Assembly (NCBI RefSeq): GCF_026420845.1 | Contig: NZ_JAOWCB010000027.1 | Location: 1 to 64,000, forward strand | Direction: 5' to 3' | Source of the DNA: Streptomyces sp. PR69 | GTDB lineage: Bacteria; Actinomycetota; Actinomycetes; Streptomycetales; Streptomycetaceae | DNA length: 64,000 nucleotides | Part shown: piece after piece, positions 17,095 through 26,711 of the stretch | Layout of the letters: the number at the start of each line of letters is the position of its first letter | Numbering within the stretch: position 1 is the first letter of the stretch | Made by a program: the position numbers and the translations under genes | The notes under the pieces: model-generated | The model's input: only the letters and a program-made list of their open reading frames with translations | Told to the model about the DNA's origin: nothing | The model's database searches: none

Positions 17095-17340
17095 GCGATG
17101 TTGAGAACGTCCGTCAGGCACTCGATGACCACCTCGCGCAGGCCGGCGACGCGGGGCGGGCAGACCGCCCAGAAGCTCGGGGTCGGCGTGATGCAGCGCC
17201 CAGTCGCGGCAGACCGGTTCGAGATGGGGCCCGAGGACATTGCTGACGAAGCGGCGACGGCTGACCTGCCAGACCCGTGCCGCGCTGCCAGGGCGTTCGA
17301 GCTGGCCCCAGACCGGTCGCATGATCGCGTGGACCAGGCA
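17095..17340 (-). pseudogene. Remnant of an archaeal-type (DUF234-like) ATPase gene
   Basis: A minus-strand frame here reads IMRPVWGQLERPGSAARVW, then RFVSNVLGPHLEPVCRDWA and LHHADPELLGGLPA. This resembles the middle of actinomycete ATPases with a C-terminal DUF234 domain (pattern GPHFE..CR.WA). There is no Walker motif, no start and no continuation in frame, so it is a decayed fragment. The assignment is from memory of the family. Confidence 0.4.
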
Positions 17341-17343
17341 CGC

Positions 17344-17380
17344 CGAAGGCCCCGGCCGCTCGCGCGGTCCGGGGCCTTCG
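17344..17380 (-). terminator. Terminator of tRNA-Ser
   Basis: Arms CGAAGGCCCCGG and CCGGGGCCTTCG enclose a GC-rich loop, directly downstream of the minus-strand tRNA-Ser. Confidence 0.75.
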
Positions 17381-17401
17381 TTTCGCCTGTTCAGGCGGGA
17401 G

Positions 17402-17486
17402 CGGAGGATACGAGATTCGAACTCGTGAGGGGTTGCCCCCAACACGCTTTCCAAGCGTGCGCCCTAGGCCTCTAGGCGAATCCTCC
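17402..17486 (-). tRNA. tRNA-Ser (anticodon GGA)
   Basis: Class II tRNA of 85 bases with acceptor GGAGGAT/ATCCTCC, a long variable arm (TTGGGGGCAACCCC) and the T-loop TTCGAAT. The anticodon loop CTTGGAAAG gives GGA, reading UCC/UCU. It has no encoded CCA. Confidence 0.95.
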
Positions 17487-17556
17487 GCCGGAAACATTAC
17501 ATGACCGAGAGGAGTGCTCGCGAACTCGATCCTCACCCGCACCTTCGGGTACTCTG

Positions 17557-17652
17557 TGCGGAGCCCCTCACGTGGCGCTATCTGACTGAACTCCCCCAGG
17601 GCCGGAAGGCAGCAAGGGTAGGTCGGCTCTGGCGGGTGCGTGGGGGGCCCTT
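17557..17652 (+). ncRNA. ffs: Signal recognition particle RNA, small bacterial type
   Basis: The conserved apical loop CAGGGCCGGAAGGCAGCAAG (17597-17616) is unmistakable for SRP RNA helix 8, which binds Ffh. The outer strands GAGCCCCTCACG (17561) and TGCGTGGGGGGC (17637) pair to close the rod, giving about 95 bases. It lies just before dnaX, the usual actinomycete location. The exact ends are estimated. Confidence 0.9.
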
Positions 17653-17724
17653 GTGTTTGCGGGGGCGGGCCGGGGTGTCGGGGCGGTCGGGGCGCGGGCG
17701 GGGTTCGTTGTCGGTGGGGGCCGA

Positions 17725-17730
17725 TAACCT
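17725..17730 (+). promoter_or_regulatory. -10 hexamer of leaderless dnaX
   Basis: TAACCT ends 7 bases before the GTG start of dnaX, with no ribosome site between. This is the geometry expected for a leaderless transcript. Confidence 0.5.
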
Positions 17731-17737
17731 CGTAGGC

Positions 17738-20026
17738 GTGTCGTCCCTTGCGCTGTACCGCCGCTATCGACCCGAGACCTTCGCGGAGGTCATCGGGCAG
17801 GAGCATGTCACCGACCCGCTGCAGCAGGCGCTGCGGAACAACCGGGTCAATCACGCGTACCTGTTCAGCGGGCCGCGCGGATGTGGCAAGACGACCAGTG
17901 CGCGCATCCTCGCGCGGTGTCTGAACTGTGAGCAGGGACCCACGCCCAACCCCTGCGGGGAGTGCCACTCGTGCCGTGACCTGGCGCGGAACGGGCCGGG
18001 GTCGATCGATGTGATCGAGATCGACGCGGCATCGCACGGAGGCGTGGACGATGCCCGTGAGCTGCGGGAGAAGGCATTCTTCGGGCCCGCGAGCAGCCGC
18101 TACAAGATCTACATCATCGATGAGGCGCATATGGTCACCCCGCAGGGTTTCAACGCCCTGCTGAAGGTGGTCGAGGAGCCGCCCGAGCATCTGAAGTTCA
18201 TCTTCGCGACCACCGAGCCGGAGAAGGTGATCGGCACCATCCGGTCGCGTACGCACCACTATCCCTTCCGTCTCGTGCCCCCCGGCACCCTGCGGGACTA
18301 TCTGGGCGAGGTCTGCGCCAAGGAAGACATCCCCGTCGAGGACGGCGTGCTGCCGCTCGTCGTGCGTGCGGGCGCGGGGTCCGTGCGTGACTCGATGTCC
18401 GTCATGGACCAGCTGCTCGCGGGCGCGGCCGCGGACGGTGTGACGTATGCCATGGCCACCGCTCTGCTGGGATACACGGACGGCTCGCTGCTCGACTCGA
18501 TCGTGGACGCCTTTGCGTCGGGTGACGGGGCGGCGGCCTTCGAGGTCGTGGACCGGGTCATCGAGGGGGGGAACGACCCGCGGCGGTTCGTCGCCGACCT
18601 GCTGGAGCGGCTGCGGGACCTGGTCATCCTGGCCGCCGTGCCGGACGCGGGCGACAAGGGGCTGATCGACGCGCCCGCCGATGTGGTCGAGCGGATGCAG
18701 GCGCAGGCTTCGGTGTTCGGGGCGGCCGAGCTGAGCCGGGCCGCCGATCTGGTCAACACCGGGCTGACGGAGATGCGCGGGGCGACCTCGCCGCGGCTGC
18801 AGCTTGAGCTGATCTGCGCCCGGGTGCTGCTGCCGGCCGCCTTCGACGACGAGCGTTCCGTGCAGGCCCGGCTGGATCGGCTGGAGCGCGGGGCCGCACT
18901 CCAGGGGCCCCCGGCCGGCGCGCCCGCGATGGGGTACGTCCCCGGGCCCGAGGTGCAGGGGCATATGGCCCCGGCTCCCGCGACGCAGCCTCCCGCTCCC
19001 GCACCTGTGCCTCCGCCTGCCCCCGCGCAGGCTCCGACCGCCCCGGCTCCCGCGTCTGCCCAGGTCGCCCCGGCACCGGCCTCCGAACCGCCGCAGGCCG
19101 CGGGCTCCGGAGGAGCGCGCCCCGGCGCATGGCCCACGGCCGCCGCCCCTGCCGCCCCCGCCGGTCAGGGCGGTCAGGGCGGCCCCGCCGGTCAGGGCGG
19201 CGACGGCGGGCGTCGGCCCGGCGGCTGGCCCACAGCGGCCAAGCCCTCCGCGCAGACTCCTCAGCCCCAAGCCGCTCACCCCCAGGCCGCTCAGCCTCAA
19301 GCCGCTCAGCCCCAAACCGCTCCGACGCCGCAGCCGCAGCCGTCCGCGCAGGCCGCCGCCCAGGTGCGGAACATGTGGCCGGACATCCTGGAGGCCGTCA
19401 AGAACCGCCGTCGCTTCACCTGGATCCTCCTCAGCCAGAACGCCCAGGTCGCAGGGTTCGACGGCACCACGCTCCAGCTCGGCTTCATCAACGCCGGAGC
19501 GCGTGACAATTTCGCGAGCAGCGGCAGCGAGGACGTGCTGCGGCAGGCGCTCGCCGAGCAGTTCCATGTGCAGTGGAAGATCGAGGCGATCGTCGATCCC
19601 TCGGGCGGCCAGGGCGGCCCCGGCGGCGGTTCGCCGCGTCCGCCCGCTCCCTCCGGCGGCTACGGCGGCGGCTACGGCTCCGGCAGCCCCGGCGGCTACG
19701 GCAGTGCGGCGGCGTCCCCCGCGTCTGCCCCAGCCACGCCCGCCCCCACGCCCCCCTCATCGCAGCCCGCGGCTCAGGCGGCCGCGCCCGAGCCGCGCCC
19801 CGCCTCCCGGGCCGGAGCACAGGCCGCAGCACAGGCCGGGGCGGCGGCATCGGCCGTCGCGTCGCCCGAACCCGTACCGCACACCCCCGCGCCACCCCCC
19901 GTCTCCCTTGAGGACGACGTACCGGAAGAGGACGATCCGGACTTGGTCGACTCCGCGCTCTCCGGCCATGAGCTGATCGTCCGGGAGCTCGGCGCGACAG
20001 TCGTGGAGGAATATACGAACGAGTAG
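17738..20026 (+). CDS. dnaX: DNA polymerase III subunit gamma/tau
   Basis: The 762-residue clamp-loader ATPase subunit of the replicative polymerase. Walker A is GPRGCGKTT (45-53), a zinc-binding cysteine set follows (C64, C73, C76, C79), and Walker B is IIDEAH (126-131). After the AAA+ and collar domains there is a long Pro/Ala/Gln-rich linker, then a folded block with NMWPDILEAVKNRRRFTWIL, then another Gly/Pro/Ala-rich tail. No A-rich slippery run is present, so only the full-length product is expected. GTG 17738 begins the conserved SSLALYRRYRPETF; the longer open frame upstream runs through the SRP RNA and is not used. Confidence 0.97.
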   Translation: MSSLALYRRYRPETFAEVIGQEHVTDPLQQALRNNRVNHAYLFSGPRGCGKTTSARILARCLNCEQGPTPNPCGECHSCRDLARNGPGSIDVIEIDAASHGGVDDARELREKAFFGPASSRYKIYIIDEAHMVTPQGFNALLKVVEEPPEHLKFIFATTEPEKVIGTIRSRTHHYPFRLVPPGTLRDYLGEVCAKEDIPVEDGVLPLVVRAGAGSVRDSMSVMDQLLAGAAADGVTYAMATALLGYTDGSLLDSIVDAFASGDGAAAFEVVDRVIEGGNDPRRFVADLLERLRDLVILAAVPDAGDKGLIDAPADVVERMQAQASVFGAAELSRAADLVNTGLTEMRGATSPRLQLELICARVLLPAAFDDERSVQARLDRLERGAALQGPPAGAPAMGYVPGPEVQGHMAPAPATQPPAPAPVPPPAPAQAPTAPAPASAQVAPAPASEPPQAAGSGGARPGAWPTAAAPAAPAGQGGQGGPAGQGGDGGRRPGGWPTAAKPSAQTPQPQAAHPQAAQPQAAQPQTAPTPQPQPSAQAAAQVRNMWPDILEAVKNRRRFTWILLSQNAQVAGFDGTTLQLGFINAGARDNFASSGSEDVLRQALAEQFHVQWKIEAIVDPSGGQGGPGGGSPRPPAPSGGYGGGYGSGSPGGYGSAAASPASAPATPAPTPPSSQPAAQAAAPEPRPASRAGAQAAAQAGAAASAVASPEPVPHTPAPPPVSLEDDVPEEDDPDLVDSALSGHELIVRELGATVVEEYTNE

Positions 20027-20073
20027 CGGCCCGGCCGTCGGAGTCCCGTACGAAGGCATGAGCCGCCGGCGGT

Positions 20074-20079
20074 TAGGCT
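20074..20079 (+). promoter_or_regulatory. -10 hexamer of leaderless purD
   Basis: TAGGCT lies exactly 7 bases before the GTG start of purD. The nearby ATG (20082) is followed at once by an in-frame TGA, so GTG 20087 must be the start. Confidence 0.5.
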
Positions 20080-20086
20080 GCATGGC

Positions 20087-21424
<1,338 letters not shown>

Positions 21425-21551
21425 ACGGCCGACGTCAGCACCTTTGCCCAAAGCCATTCCATCGAGTGAGTGCTAAGCCATCCGGATGACGCTCGGCGGC
21501 ACCCCAACTAGTGTGCGGCGCAGGCGTTCCGGCGCATTCCGGCACTTGGCC

Positions 21552-21573
21552 CACTGACATTGCGATGTCAGTG
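21552..21573. promoter_or_regulatory. Perfect inverted repeat upstream of membrane-protein gene
   Basis: Nine-base arms CACTGACAT and ATGTCAGTG flank TGCG, 63-84 bases before the ATG of the next gene. There is no T-run, so an operator is likelier than a terminator. Confidence 0.5.
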
Positions 21574-21635
21574 ACGGATGCCACAGTGGGGGAGTGAGCA
21601 AAGCCGTCGCAGGGCAGAGGGGGTGACGTCCGGCC

Positions 21636-23705
21636 ATGTCCGTTTCCGGTTCCGGCTCTGGTTCAGGTCCAGATTCGGGTTCTGCATTCGTCTTCGGTGA
21701 GTCGGTGGGCGCGCAGGGCGCGCGCTCCCGGGCCCTCGCCGTGCTGCGCGTCCGCAGCAGGGCGCTGGCCGTGGCGCTGCTGCCCACGGCCGCCGCCGTC
21801 GTGCTGCTCGCGGGCGGCCCCACCGGGCATATGACGGGTCCGGGCTGGGATGCCGCCCGCTGGGCGGTGTCCGGCTTCGCGGCGGCAGTGCTGCTGGTGG
21901 CGGCCGCGGTCGCCACCGCGATCGCCCGGGCCACCCCCGCGCTCACCCCCACGGTCGACCTGCCGGAGCGGGCCGCGCCCGATCTGTACCGGCTGGTGCG
22001 GGATCTGGCCGACCGGCTCGATGTGCCCGCGCCCTCCGCCCTGGCGGTCACACCAGACTGCGACAGCTGGCTTGAGGACCGCTCCCATCCGTCGCATGCG
22101 ATACGGGGCAGGCGGCGTCGCCGCGGCTCGGACGAGGCCCCGGTGCTGGTGATCGGTTCGCCCTTCCTGTGGTGGATGAGGGTCGCCGAGCTGCGGGCGG
22201 TCCTCGCCCCGGTCGTGGCCGGCACCGGGCCCTCCGCCCATCCGGACATAGCCGCGGCGCGGCGCTTCGTCCGGGGCCTGGACGCCGCGGTGGGCGACGC
22301 GGCCCGCGACGGCGGTCCCGCCGGGCAGTGGGCCACCGGCCCTGGCCGAGGGGGCGGCGGCCAGGACGACCGGCCGTCGCGTCTCATGCCCCGTCTCATG
22401 CCGCGGCTCATACGGCGTCGGCTGATACGGCCGATACGCGCGACGGCGCTCCGCTTCGTCGGCTGGACGGCCCGCGGGATGCTCCGCAGCTGCCGGGAGC
22501 ACGCGGCGGAGATGGAGCGAGGCGTCGCGGCCGCGGCCTCCGAGCGTGCACAGGCTGTGGATTACGGCCTGCGGATCGTCGCCCAGGAGCAGGTCGGTCT
22601 CGCCTACGCGGGCTGGGACAGGCTGCTGACCAGAGTGGCGCTGCCCGCCTGGCGGATGGGCCGCTGGCCTTCCCGCCTGGACGCGGGGGTGGTGTCCGCG
22701 CTGACGGAGCTGTCCCGGCGCGACCGGCTCGCCGAGGGCTTCGCCTCCCGGCTGGGCGAACGGCCCGCGTGCGATCTGCTTGAGGAGCCCGGCGCGGTGG
22801 ACGAGGCCGCCTCGCTGCTCGCGGCCCGCCTCTTCCACGGAGGCCCGGCCGAGGCGGGTCCCGACTGGTCGCCGGTGGACTGGGAGCAGTATCCGGAGGA
22901 GGTCGTGGACCGCAAATGGCGTACGGAGGCGGCCAGGCTGCACCGGGTGCTCGACGAGATGGGTGTACCGCCGTCGGCCGGATCCGAGGGGCCGACGCTC
23001 GCACGGGTGATGGACCATCTCTCGGCCGCACCGTCGGCCGCAGCGCAGGCGTCGGCGGCGTCCGGGGTGTCCGGGGCATCCGGGGCATCCGGGGCATCCG
23101 CCACGGCAGAAGAGGCGTCCGGCACCTCGGGTGCCTCAGCTGGCCCGAGTACCTCGGCCGCCCCGAGCGCCTCAGCCGCCCCGGGGGTCGGTGAGGCGGC
23201 CGGTGGCGGGGCCGATGAGCGGAGTGAGGCGCTCGCGGCCGGGATCAGCGCGGAGGTAGCCCGGGAGGAGGCGGCCCGTGACGAAGCCGCCAGGCGTAAG
23301 GCGGCTGCCCTGGGCGCGGCCGGATCGCCGCCCGTCCCCGGGGGCGATTCCGGGATGCCTGGTTCGACCTACACCCCGGTTCCGGCAGGAGGCGCCGCGG
23401 GCGAATCGCTCGCCCTGTGGGACGCGGACCCGCTGCCGCTCTTTCCGCTGCAGCCGCCCCGCAGCGGGCGAGAGTTGCTGGCCGACCATGTCACGGCGAT
23501 GGTCTGCTGCGCGGCGGTCGACACGGCGGGCGCGGTCCCGGGCCTCGACTGGCTGGACGGCCCCGCCCTCCTGGTCGGCGGCGAGCGCACGGCTGATCTG
23601 AGCAGCACGGTTCTCAGCCTCGTCGAGGACGGCGACGCGCAGCCGCTGCGGGTCTGGCTCGGCTCTCTGGGCATCCGCCCCGAGAAGCCGGTCCGCCTGG
23701 TGTGA
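21636..23705 (+). CDS. Membrane protein resembling an M48 peptidase without its active site
   Basis: An unassigned protein of 689 residues. An Ser/Gly-repeat N-terminus (GSGSGSG) is followed by two membrane helices (about 43-60 and 78-98). A soluble part then has a sequence like M48 metallopeptidases: PVLVIGSPFLWWMRVAELRAVLAPVVAG. In M48 enzymes ELRAVLAHELGH carries the zinc HExxH; here the histidines and glutamate are missing (APVVAG). Next come Ala-rich helices, a Ser/Gly/Ala repeat region encoded by 9-base units (23061-23098) and a charged coiled coil. A pseudo-peptidase role is inferred. It follows purD at 211 bases with its own operator-like repeat. Confidence 0.75.
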   Translation: MSVSGSGSGSGPDSGSAFVFGESVGAQGARSRALAVLRVRSRALAVALLPTAAAVVLLAGGPTGHMTGPGWDAARWAVSGFAAAVLLVAAAVATAIARATPALTPTVDLPERAAPDLYRLVRDLADRLDVPAPSALAVTPDCDSWLEDRSHPSHAIRGRRRRRGSDEAPVLVIGSPFLWWMRVAELRAVLAPVVAGTGPSAHPDIAAARRFVRGLDAAVGDAARDGGPAGQWATGPGRGGGGQDDRPSRLMPRLMPRLIRRRLIRPIRATALRFVGWTARGMLRSCREHAAEMERGVAAAASERAQAVDYGLRIVAQEQVGLAYAGWDRLLTRVALPAWRMGRWPSRLDAGVVSALTELSRRDRLAEGFASRLGERPACDLLEEPGAVDEAASLLAARLFHGGPAEAGPDWSPVDWEQYPEEVVDRKWRTEAARLHRVLDEMGVPPSAGSEGPTLARVMDHLSAAPSAAAQASAASGVSGASGASGASATAEEASGTSGASAGPSTSAAPSASAAPGVGEAAGGGADERSEALAAGISAEVAREEAARDEAARRKAAALGAAGSPPVPGGDSGMPGSTYTPVPAGGAAGESLALWDADPLPLFPLQPPRSGRELLADHVTAMVCCAAVDTAGAVPGLDWLDGPALLVGGERTADLSSTVLSLVEDGDAQPLRVWLGSLGIRPEKPVRLV
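23061..23098 (+). repeat. 9-bp tandem repeat (GGGGCATCC) in coding sequence
   Basis: Four units of GGGGTGTCC/GGGGCATCC encode Ser-Gly-Ala repeats in the linker of the membrane protein. Confidence 0.8.
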
Positions 23706-23835
23706 TCGACGATCCGGCCGGCGGCCTGATGAGCGGCCCGATGGGCGGCCTGATCGGCTGCCACACGGGCGGCCTGATGGGCGGCCGACCACCGCCTGAT
23801 CGAAGCCCGGCCGACAGGCCGGAATGATTCGTTCC

Positions 23836-23885
23836 GTTCAAAGCCATTTACAGCCGTTCATATCTATTCATATCCGTTCACAACA
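23836..23885 (+). repeat. Array of five 10-bp direct repeats (RTTCANANCC)
   Basis: Five consecutive 10-base units read GTTCAAAGCC, ATTTACAGCC, GTTCATATCT, ATTCATATCC and GTTCACAACA. Each is one helical turn, so the AT-rich cores face the same side of DNA. The array ends 110 bases before the next gene. It looks like a direct-repeat binding site of an OmpR/PhoP-type regulator, though the known Streptomyces PHO box has 11-base units. Confidence 0.55.
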
Positions 23886-23995
23886 AGCGGTGACGGGTCG
23901 CATGCGTCATGTGATGTGCTGGGCATCGCGTGTCGGTCGGAGGAAGCCGGCGCGGGACAGCCGTAGACCCGGGGAGCCGAGGGAGGGCGTGCAGC

Positions 23996-25456
23996 ATGGG
24001 GGCGGAGCAGATCCGGCGATGGGAATCGGGAGCCCTCGCCCATGCCGTCACGGACCCCTTCGGCCAGGGCCCGCTGCCCTGGCTGCGCGGCGGCGAGCAC
24101 TACTTCGACGACACCGGCCAGGTCGTTCCCTGGTACGCGGACCCGGCCTTGGCGAAGGGCGGAGCAGGCGGCCCCCGGGCCGCCGACGATGTGCGCCGCC
24201 AGATCAAGGGCTTCACCTCGACCGGCGCGGCGGCGCCCGGGGAGTCCCTCGACTTCCACATCACGGTCGACCCGCCCCAGCAGTTCTCCGTGGACGTCTA
24301 CCGCATCGGGCATTACGCGGGAGACGGCGCGGCCAAGATCAGCACGAGCCCCCGGCTGTCCGGCATCGTCCAGCCGCCGCCCCTGACGGCCGATCGCACG
24401 GTCTCCTGCCACCACTGGTGGCTCTCCTGGCGGCTGCAGATTCCGTCGTACTGGTCGGTGGGGGCCTATGTCGCCGTGCTCACCACGGCGGACGGCTACC
24501 GCTCCCATGTCCCCTTCACGGTTCGCGACGACCGCCCCGCCGATCTTCTTCTGCTGCTGCCCGACATCACCTGGCAGGCGTACAACCTCTATCCCGAGGA
24601 CGGCCGCACCGGAGCGAGCCTGTATCACGCCTGGGACGAGCAGGGCCGGCTGCTCGGCGAGGAGGACGCGGCCACCACCGTTTCCTTCGACCGCCCCTAC
24701 GCGGGCGCGGGGCTGCCGCTGCATGTGGGCCATGCCTACGACTTCATTCGCTGGGCCGAGCGCTACGGCTACGACCTCGCCTACGCCGACGCCCGCGATC
24801 TGCACGCCGGCCGCATCGACCCCGCCCGCTACCGCGGACTGGTCTTCCCGGGCCATGACGAGTACTGGTCGGTCCCGATGCGCCGCACGGTCGAGTCCGC
24901 CCGCGACGGCGGCACCTCGCTCGTCTTCCTCTCCGCGAACACGATGTACTGGCGGATCGAACTGGGCGACTCCCCCTCCGGGGTGCCCGACCGGCTCCTG
25001 ACCTGCCGAAAACGCCGCGGGCCCGGCAAACCGGCGCTCTGGCGTGAGATCGACCGCCCCGAGCAGCAGCTGCTGGGCATCCAGTACGCGGGGCGGGTGC
25101 CCGAGCCCGCCCCGCTGATCGTGCGGAACGCCGGACACTGGCTGTGGGAGGCCACCGGAGCGGGCGAGGGCGATGAGCTTCCGGGGCTGGTGGCGGGCGA
25201 GGCGGACCGCTATTTCCCGCGTACCGCACTGCCCGAGCACCAGGGCAGGATTCTGCTGGCGCACTCTCCGTACAGGGACGGCGAGGGGGCCGTCCGCCAT
25301 CAGGAGACCTCCGTGTACCGCGCCTCTTCCGGCGCTCTGGTCTTCGCCTCCGGCACCTTCGCCTGGTCGCCCGCGCTGGACCGGCCCGGCCATGTCGACA
25401 GCCGTATCCAGCGGGCGACGGCCAATCTCCTCGACCGCATCTGCAAGCGGGACTGA
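23996..25456 (+). CDS. N,N-dimethylformamidase beta-subunit-like protein
   Basis: A soluble protein of 486 residues resembling the large subunit domain of bacterial N,N-dimethylformamidase: IKGFTSTGAAAPGESLDFHI, VDVYRIGHYAGDGA, HVPFTVRDDRPADLLLLLPDITWQAYN (in parts), RYRGLVFPGHDEYWSVPMR and LVFLSANTMYWRI. The central region has a glutamine-amidotransferase-like fold in that family. Hydrolysis of a small amide is possible, but most actinomycete members are uncharacterised, so the substrate is unknown. Start ATG 23996 has GAGGGAGGG upstream; a longer frame from 23930 is less likely. It sits between purD and purC, preceded by the 10-bp repeat array. Confidence 0.75.
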   Translation: MGAEQIRRWESGALAHAVTDPFGQGPLPWLRGGEHYFDDTGQVVPWYADPALAKGGAGGPRAADDVRRQIKGFTSTGAAAPGESLDFHITVDPPQQFSVDVYRIGHYAGDGAAKISTSPRLSGIVQPPPLTADRTVSCHHWWLSWRLQIPSYWSVGAYVAVLTTADGYRSHVPFTVRDDRPADLLLLLPDITWQAYNLYPEDGRTGASLYHAWDEQGRLLGEEDAATTVSFDRPYAGAGLPLHVGHAYDFIRWAERYGYDLAYADARDLHAGRIDPARYRGLVFPGHDEYWSVPMRRTVESARDGGTSLVFLSANTMYWRIELGDSPSGVPDRLLTCRKRRGPGKPALWREIDRPEQQLLGIQYAGRVPEPAPLIVRNAGHWLWEATGAGEGDELPGLVAGEADRYFPRTALPEHQGRILLAHSPYRDGEGAVRHQETSVYRASSGALVFASGTFAWSPALDRPGHVDSRIQRATANLLDRICKRD

Positions 25457-25617
25457 ACGCGCCGGCCCCCGGGCACGCCCGCCCGCGGGCAGACCCCGGC
25501 CCGCCCCCGATCCCGAGCGGCACGGCCGTGCGCGCTGCATACGAGCCCCCTGGTCAGGCCGATCACCACCGCGTACGGGACAATCGGCTTACTCGTACAG
25601 AACCACGGGGAGGAACC

Positions 25618-26520
25618 GTGTCCGGATTTGTCGAAAAGCCCGAGCCGCAGCAGGTGCCGGGGCTGGTGCATCTGCACACCGGCAAGGTGCGCGACCTCTA
25701 CCGGAACGAGGCGGGCGATCTGGTGATGGTCGCCAGTGACCGCATCTCCGCTTATGACTGGGTCCTGCCGACCGAGATCCCCGACAAGGGCCGGGTGCTG
25801 ACCCAGCTGTCTCTGTGGTGGTTCGAGCGTCTGGAGGACCTCGTCCCCAACCATGTGCTGTCCGCGGATCTGCCGCCCGGCGCCCCCGCCGACTGGGAGG
25901 GCCGCACGCTGGTCTGCCGCTCGCTGTCCATGGTCCCGGTGGAGTGCGTGGCGCGCGGCTATCTGACGGGCTCCGGCCTGGCCGAGTACCGCGAGTCCCG
26001 TACGGTCTGCGGACTGGCGCTGCCCGAGGGCCTGAGCGACGGCTCCGAGCTGCCCGCCCCGATCTTCACACCCGCCACCAAGGCCGCCGTCGGCGACCAC
26101 GACGAGAACGTCTCCTACGAGGAGGTGGCGCGGCAGGTCGGCGCGGAGACCGCCGCGCAGCTGCGGCAGCTGACGCTCGCCGTGTACGGGCGCGCCCGCG
26201 ACATCGCCCGCGACCGCGGGATCATCCTCGCGGACACCAAGTTCGAGTTCGGCTTTGACGAGGACGGCCGGCTGGTCATCGCGGACGAGGTGCTCACCCC
26301 GGACTCGTCCCGTTTCTGGCCCGCCGACCAGTGGACGCCGGGGCGTGCCCAGCCGTCGTACGACAAGCAGTACGTACGCGACTGGCTGACCTCGCCCGCT
26401 TCCGGCTGGGACCGCAAGAGCGACCAGCCGCCGCCCGGGATGCCGGACGAGGTGGTGGCGGCGACCCGCGCCAAGTATCTGGAGGCGTATGAGCTGCTGA
26501 CCGGAGCGCGCTGGTCGTAG
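25618..26520 (+). CDS. purC: Phosphoribosylaminoimidazole-succinocarboxamide synthase
   Basis: SAICAR synthetase, which adds aspartate to CAIR in purine synthesis. The 300-residue protein has HTGKVRDLYRNE, MVASDRISAYDWVLPTEIPDKGRVLTQ (in parts), the signature VECVARGYLTGSG, IFTPATKA and LADTKFEFG, all typical. The start GTG 25618 is fixed by GGGGAGGAACC. It is followed by a 15-bp repeat and a strong terminator, so it is monocistronic. Confidence 0.97.
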   Translation: MSGFVEKPEPQQVPGLVHLHTGKVRDLYRNEAGDLVMVASDRISAYDWVLPTEIPDKGRVLTQLSLWWFERLEDLVPNHVLSADLPPGAPADWEGRTLVCRSLSMVPVECVARGYLTGSGLAEYRESRTVCGLALPEGLSDGSELPAPIFTPATKAAVGDHDENVSYEEVARQVGAETAAQLRQLTLAVYGRARDIARDRGIILADTKFEFGFDEDGRLVIADEVLTPDSSRFWPADQWTPGRAQPSYDKQYVRDWLTSPASGWDRKSDQPPPGMPDEVVAATRAKYLEAYELLTGARWS

Positions 26521-26553
26521 CAGCCGCCGGACAGCAGGAAGCAGGGCGGCAGG

Positions 26554-26599
26554 AAGCGGAACAGCACAAAGCGGAACAGCACAAAGCGGAACAGCACGA
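26554..26599 (+). repeat. 15-bp tandem repeat after purC
   Basis: Three head-to-tail copies of AAGCGGAACAGCACA lie between the purC stop and its terminator. Confidence 0.85.
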
Positions 26600-26600
26600 A

Positions 26601-26634
26601 GAAGCCCCCGGCCATCCGGCCGGGGGCTTCTTTC
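26601..26634 (+). terminator. purC terminator, probably bidirectional
   Basis: Perfect 13-base arms GAAGCCCCCGGCC and GGCCGGGGGCTTC with a 4-base loop, followed by TTTC. It lies between purC and a minus-strand tRNA-Gly and can end both. Confidence 0.9.
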
Positions 26635-26638
26635 ACGG

Positions 26639-26711
26639 AGCGGACGACGAGATTCGAACTCGCGACCCTCACCTTGGCAAGGTGATGCTCTACCAACTGA
26701 GCCACGTCCGC
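26639..26711 (-). tRNA. tRNA-Gly (anticodon GCC), copy 1
   Basis: A 73-base tRNA with acceptor GCGGACG/CGTCCGC, anticodon loop TTGCCAA and T-loop TTCGAAT. Its sequence is identical to the copy at 27122-27194. Confidence 0.96.

Larger units (their letters stand above)
16874..17401. other. Intergenic region with gene remnant and terminator
   Basis: A 528-base gap between the surface-protein gene and tRNA-Ser. It carries the putative ATPase remnant at 17095-17340 and the tRNA-Ser terminator at 17344-17380. The first 200 bases show nothing recognisable except the likely promoter of the surface-protein gene. Confidence 0.5.

Noticed and set aside
16536..17240. N-terminally longer form of the LARTG surface protein or a gene upstream of it
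   Set aside because: The signal peptide and strong ribosome site at 16873 fix the start; the upstream frame lacks support.
17114..19567. A very long open frame on the minus strand opposite dnaX (over 800 codons)
   Set aside because: It is a high-GC shadow of dnaX: low-complexity Arg/Gly/Leu composition, no ribosome site, no domain, and it runs through tRNA-Ser and the SRP RNA.
17738..20026. Programmed frameshift in dnaX making a short gamma form
   Set aside because: No A-rich slippery heptamer or following stem was seen; the gene is GC-rich throughout.
23836..23885. CRISPR array
   Set aside because: Units are only 10 bases with no spacers; no cas genes are present in the window.
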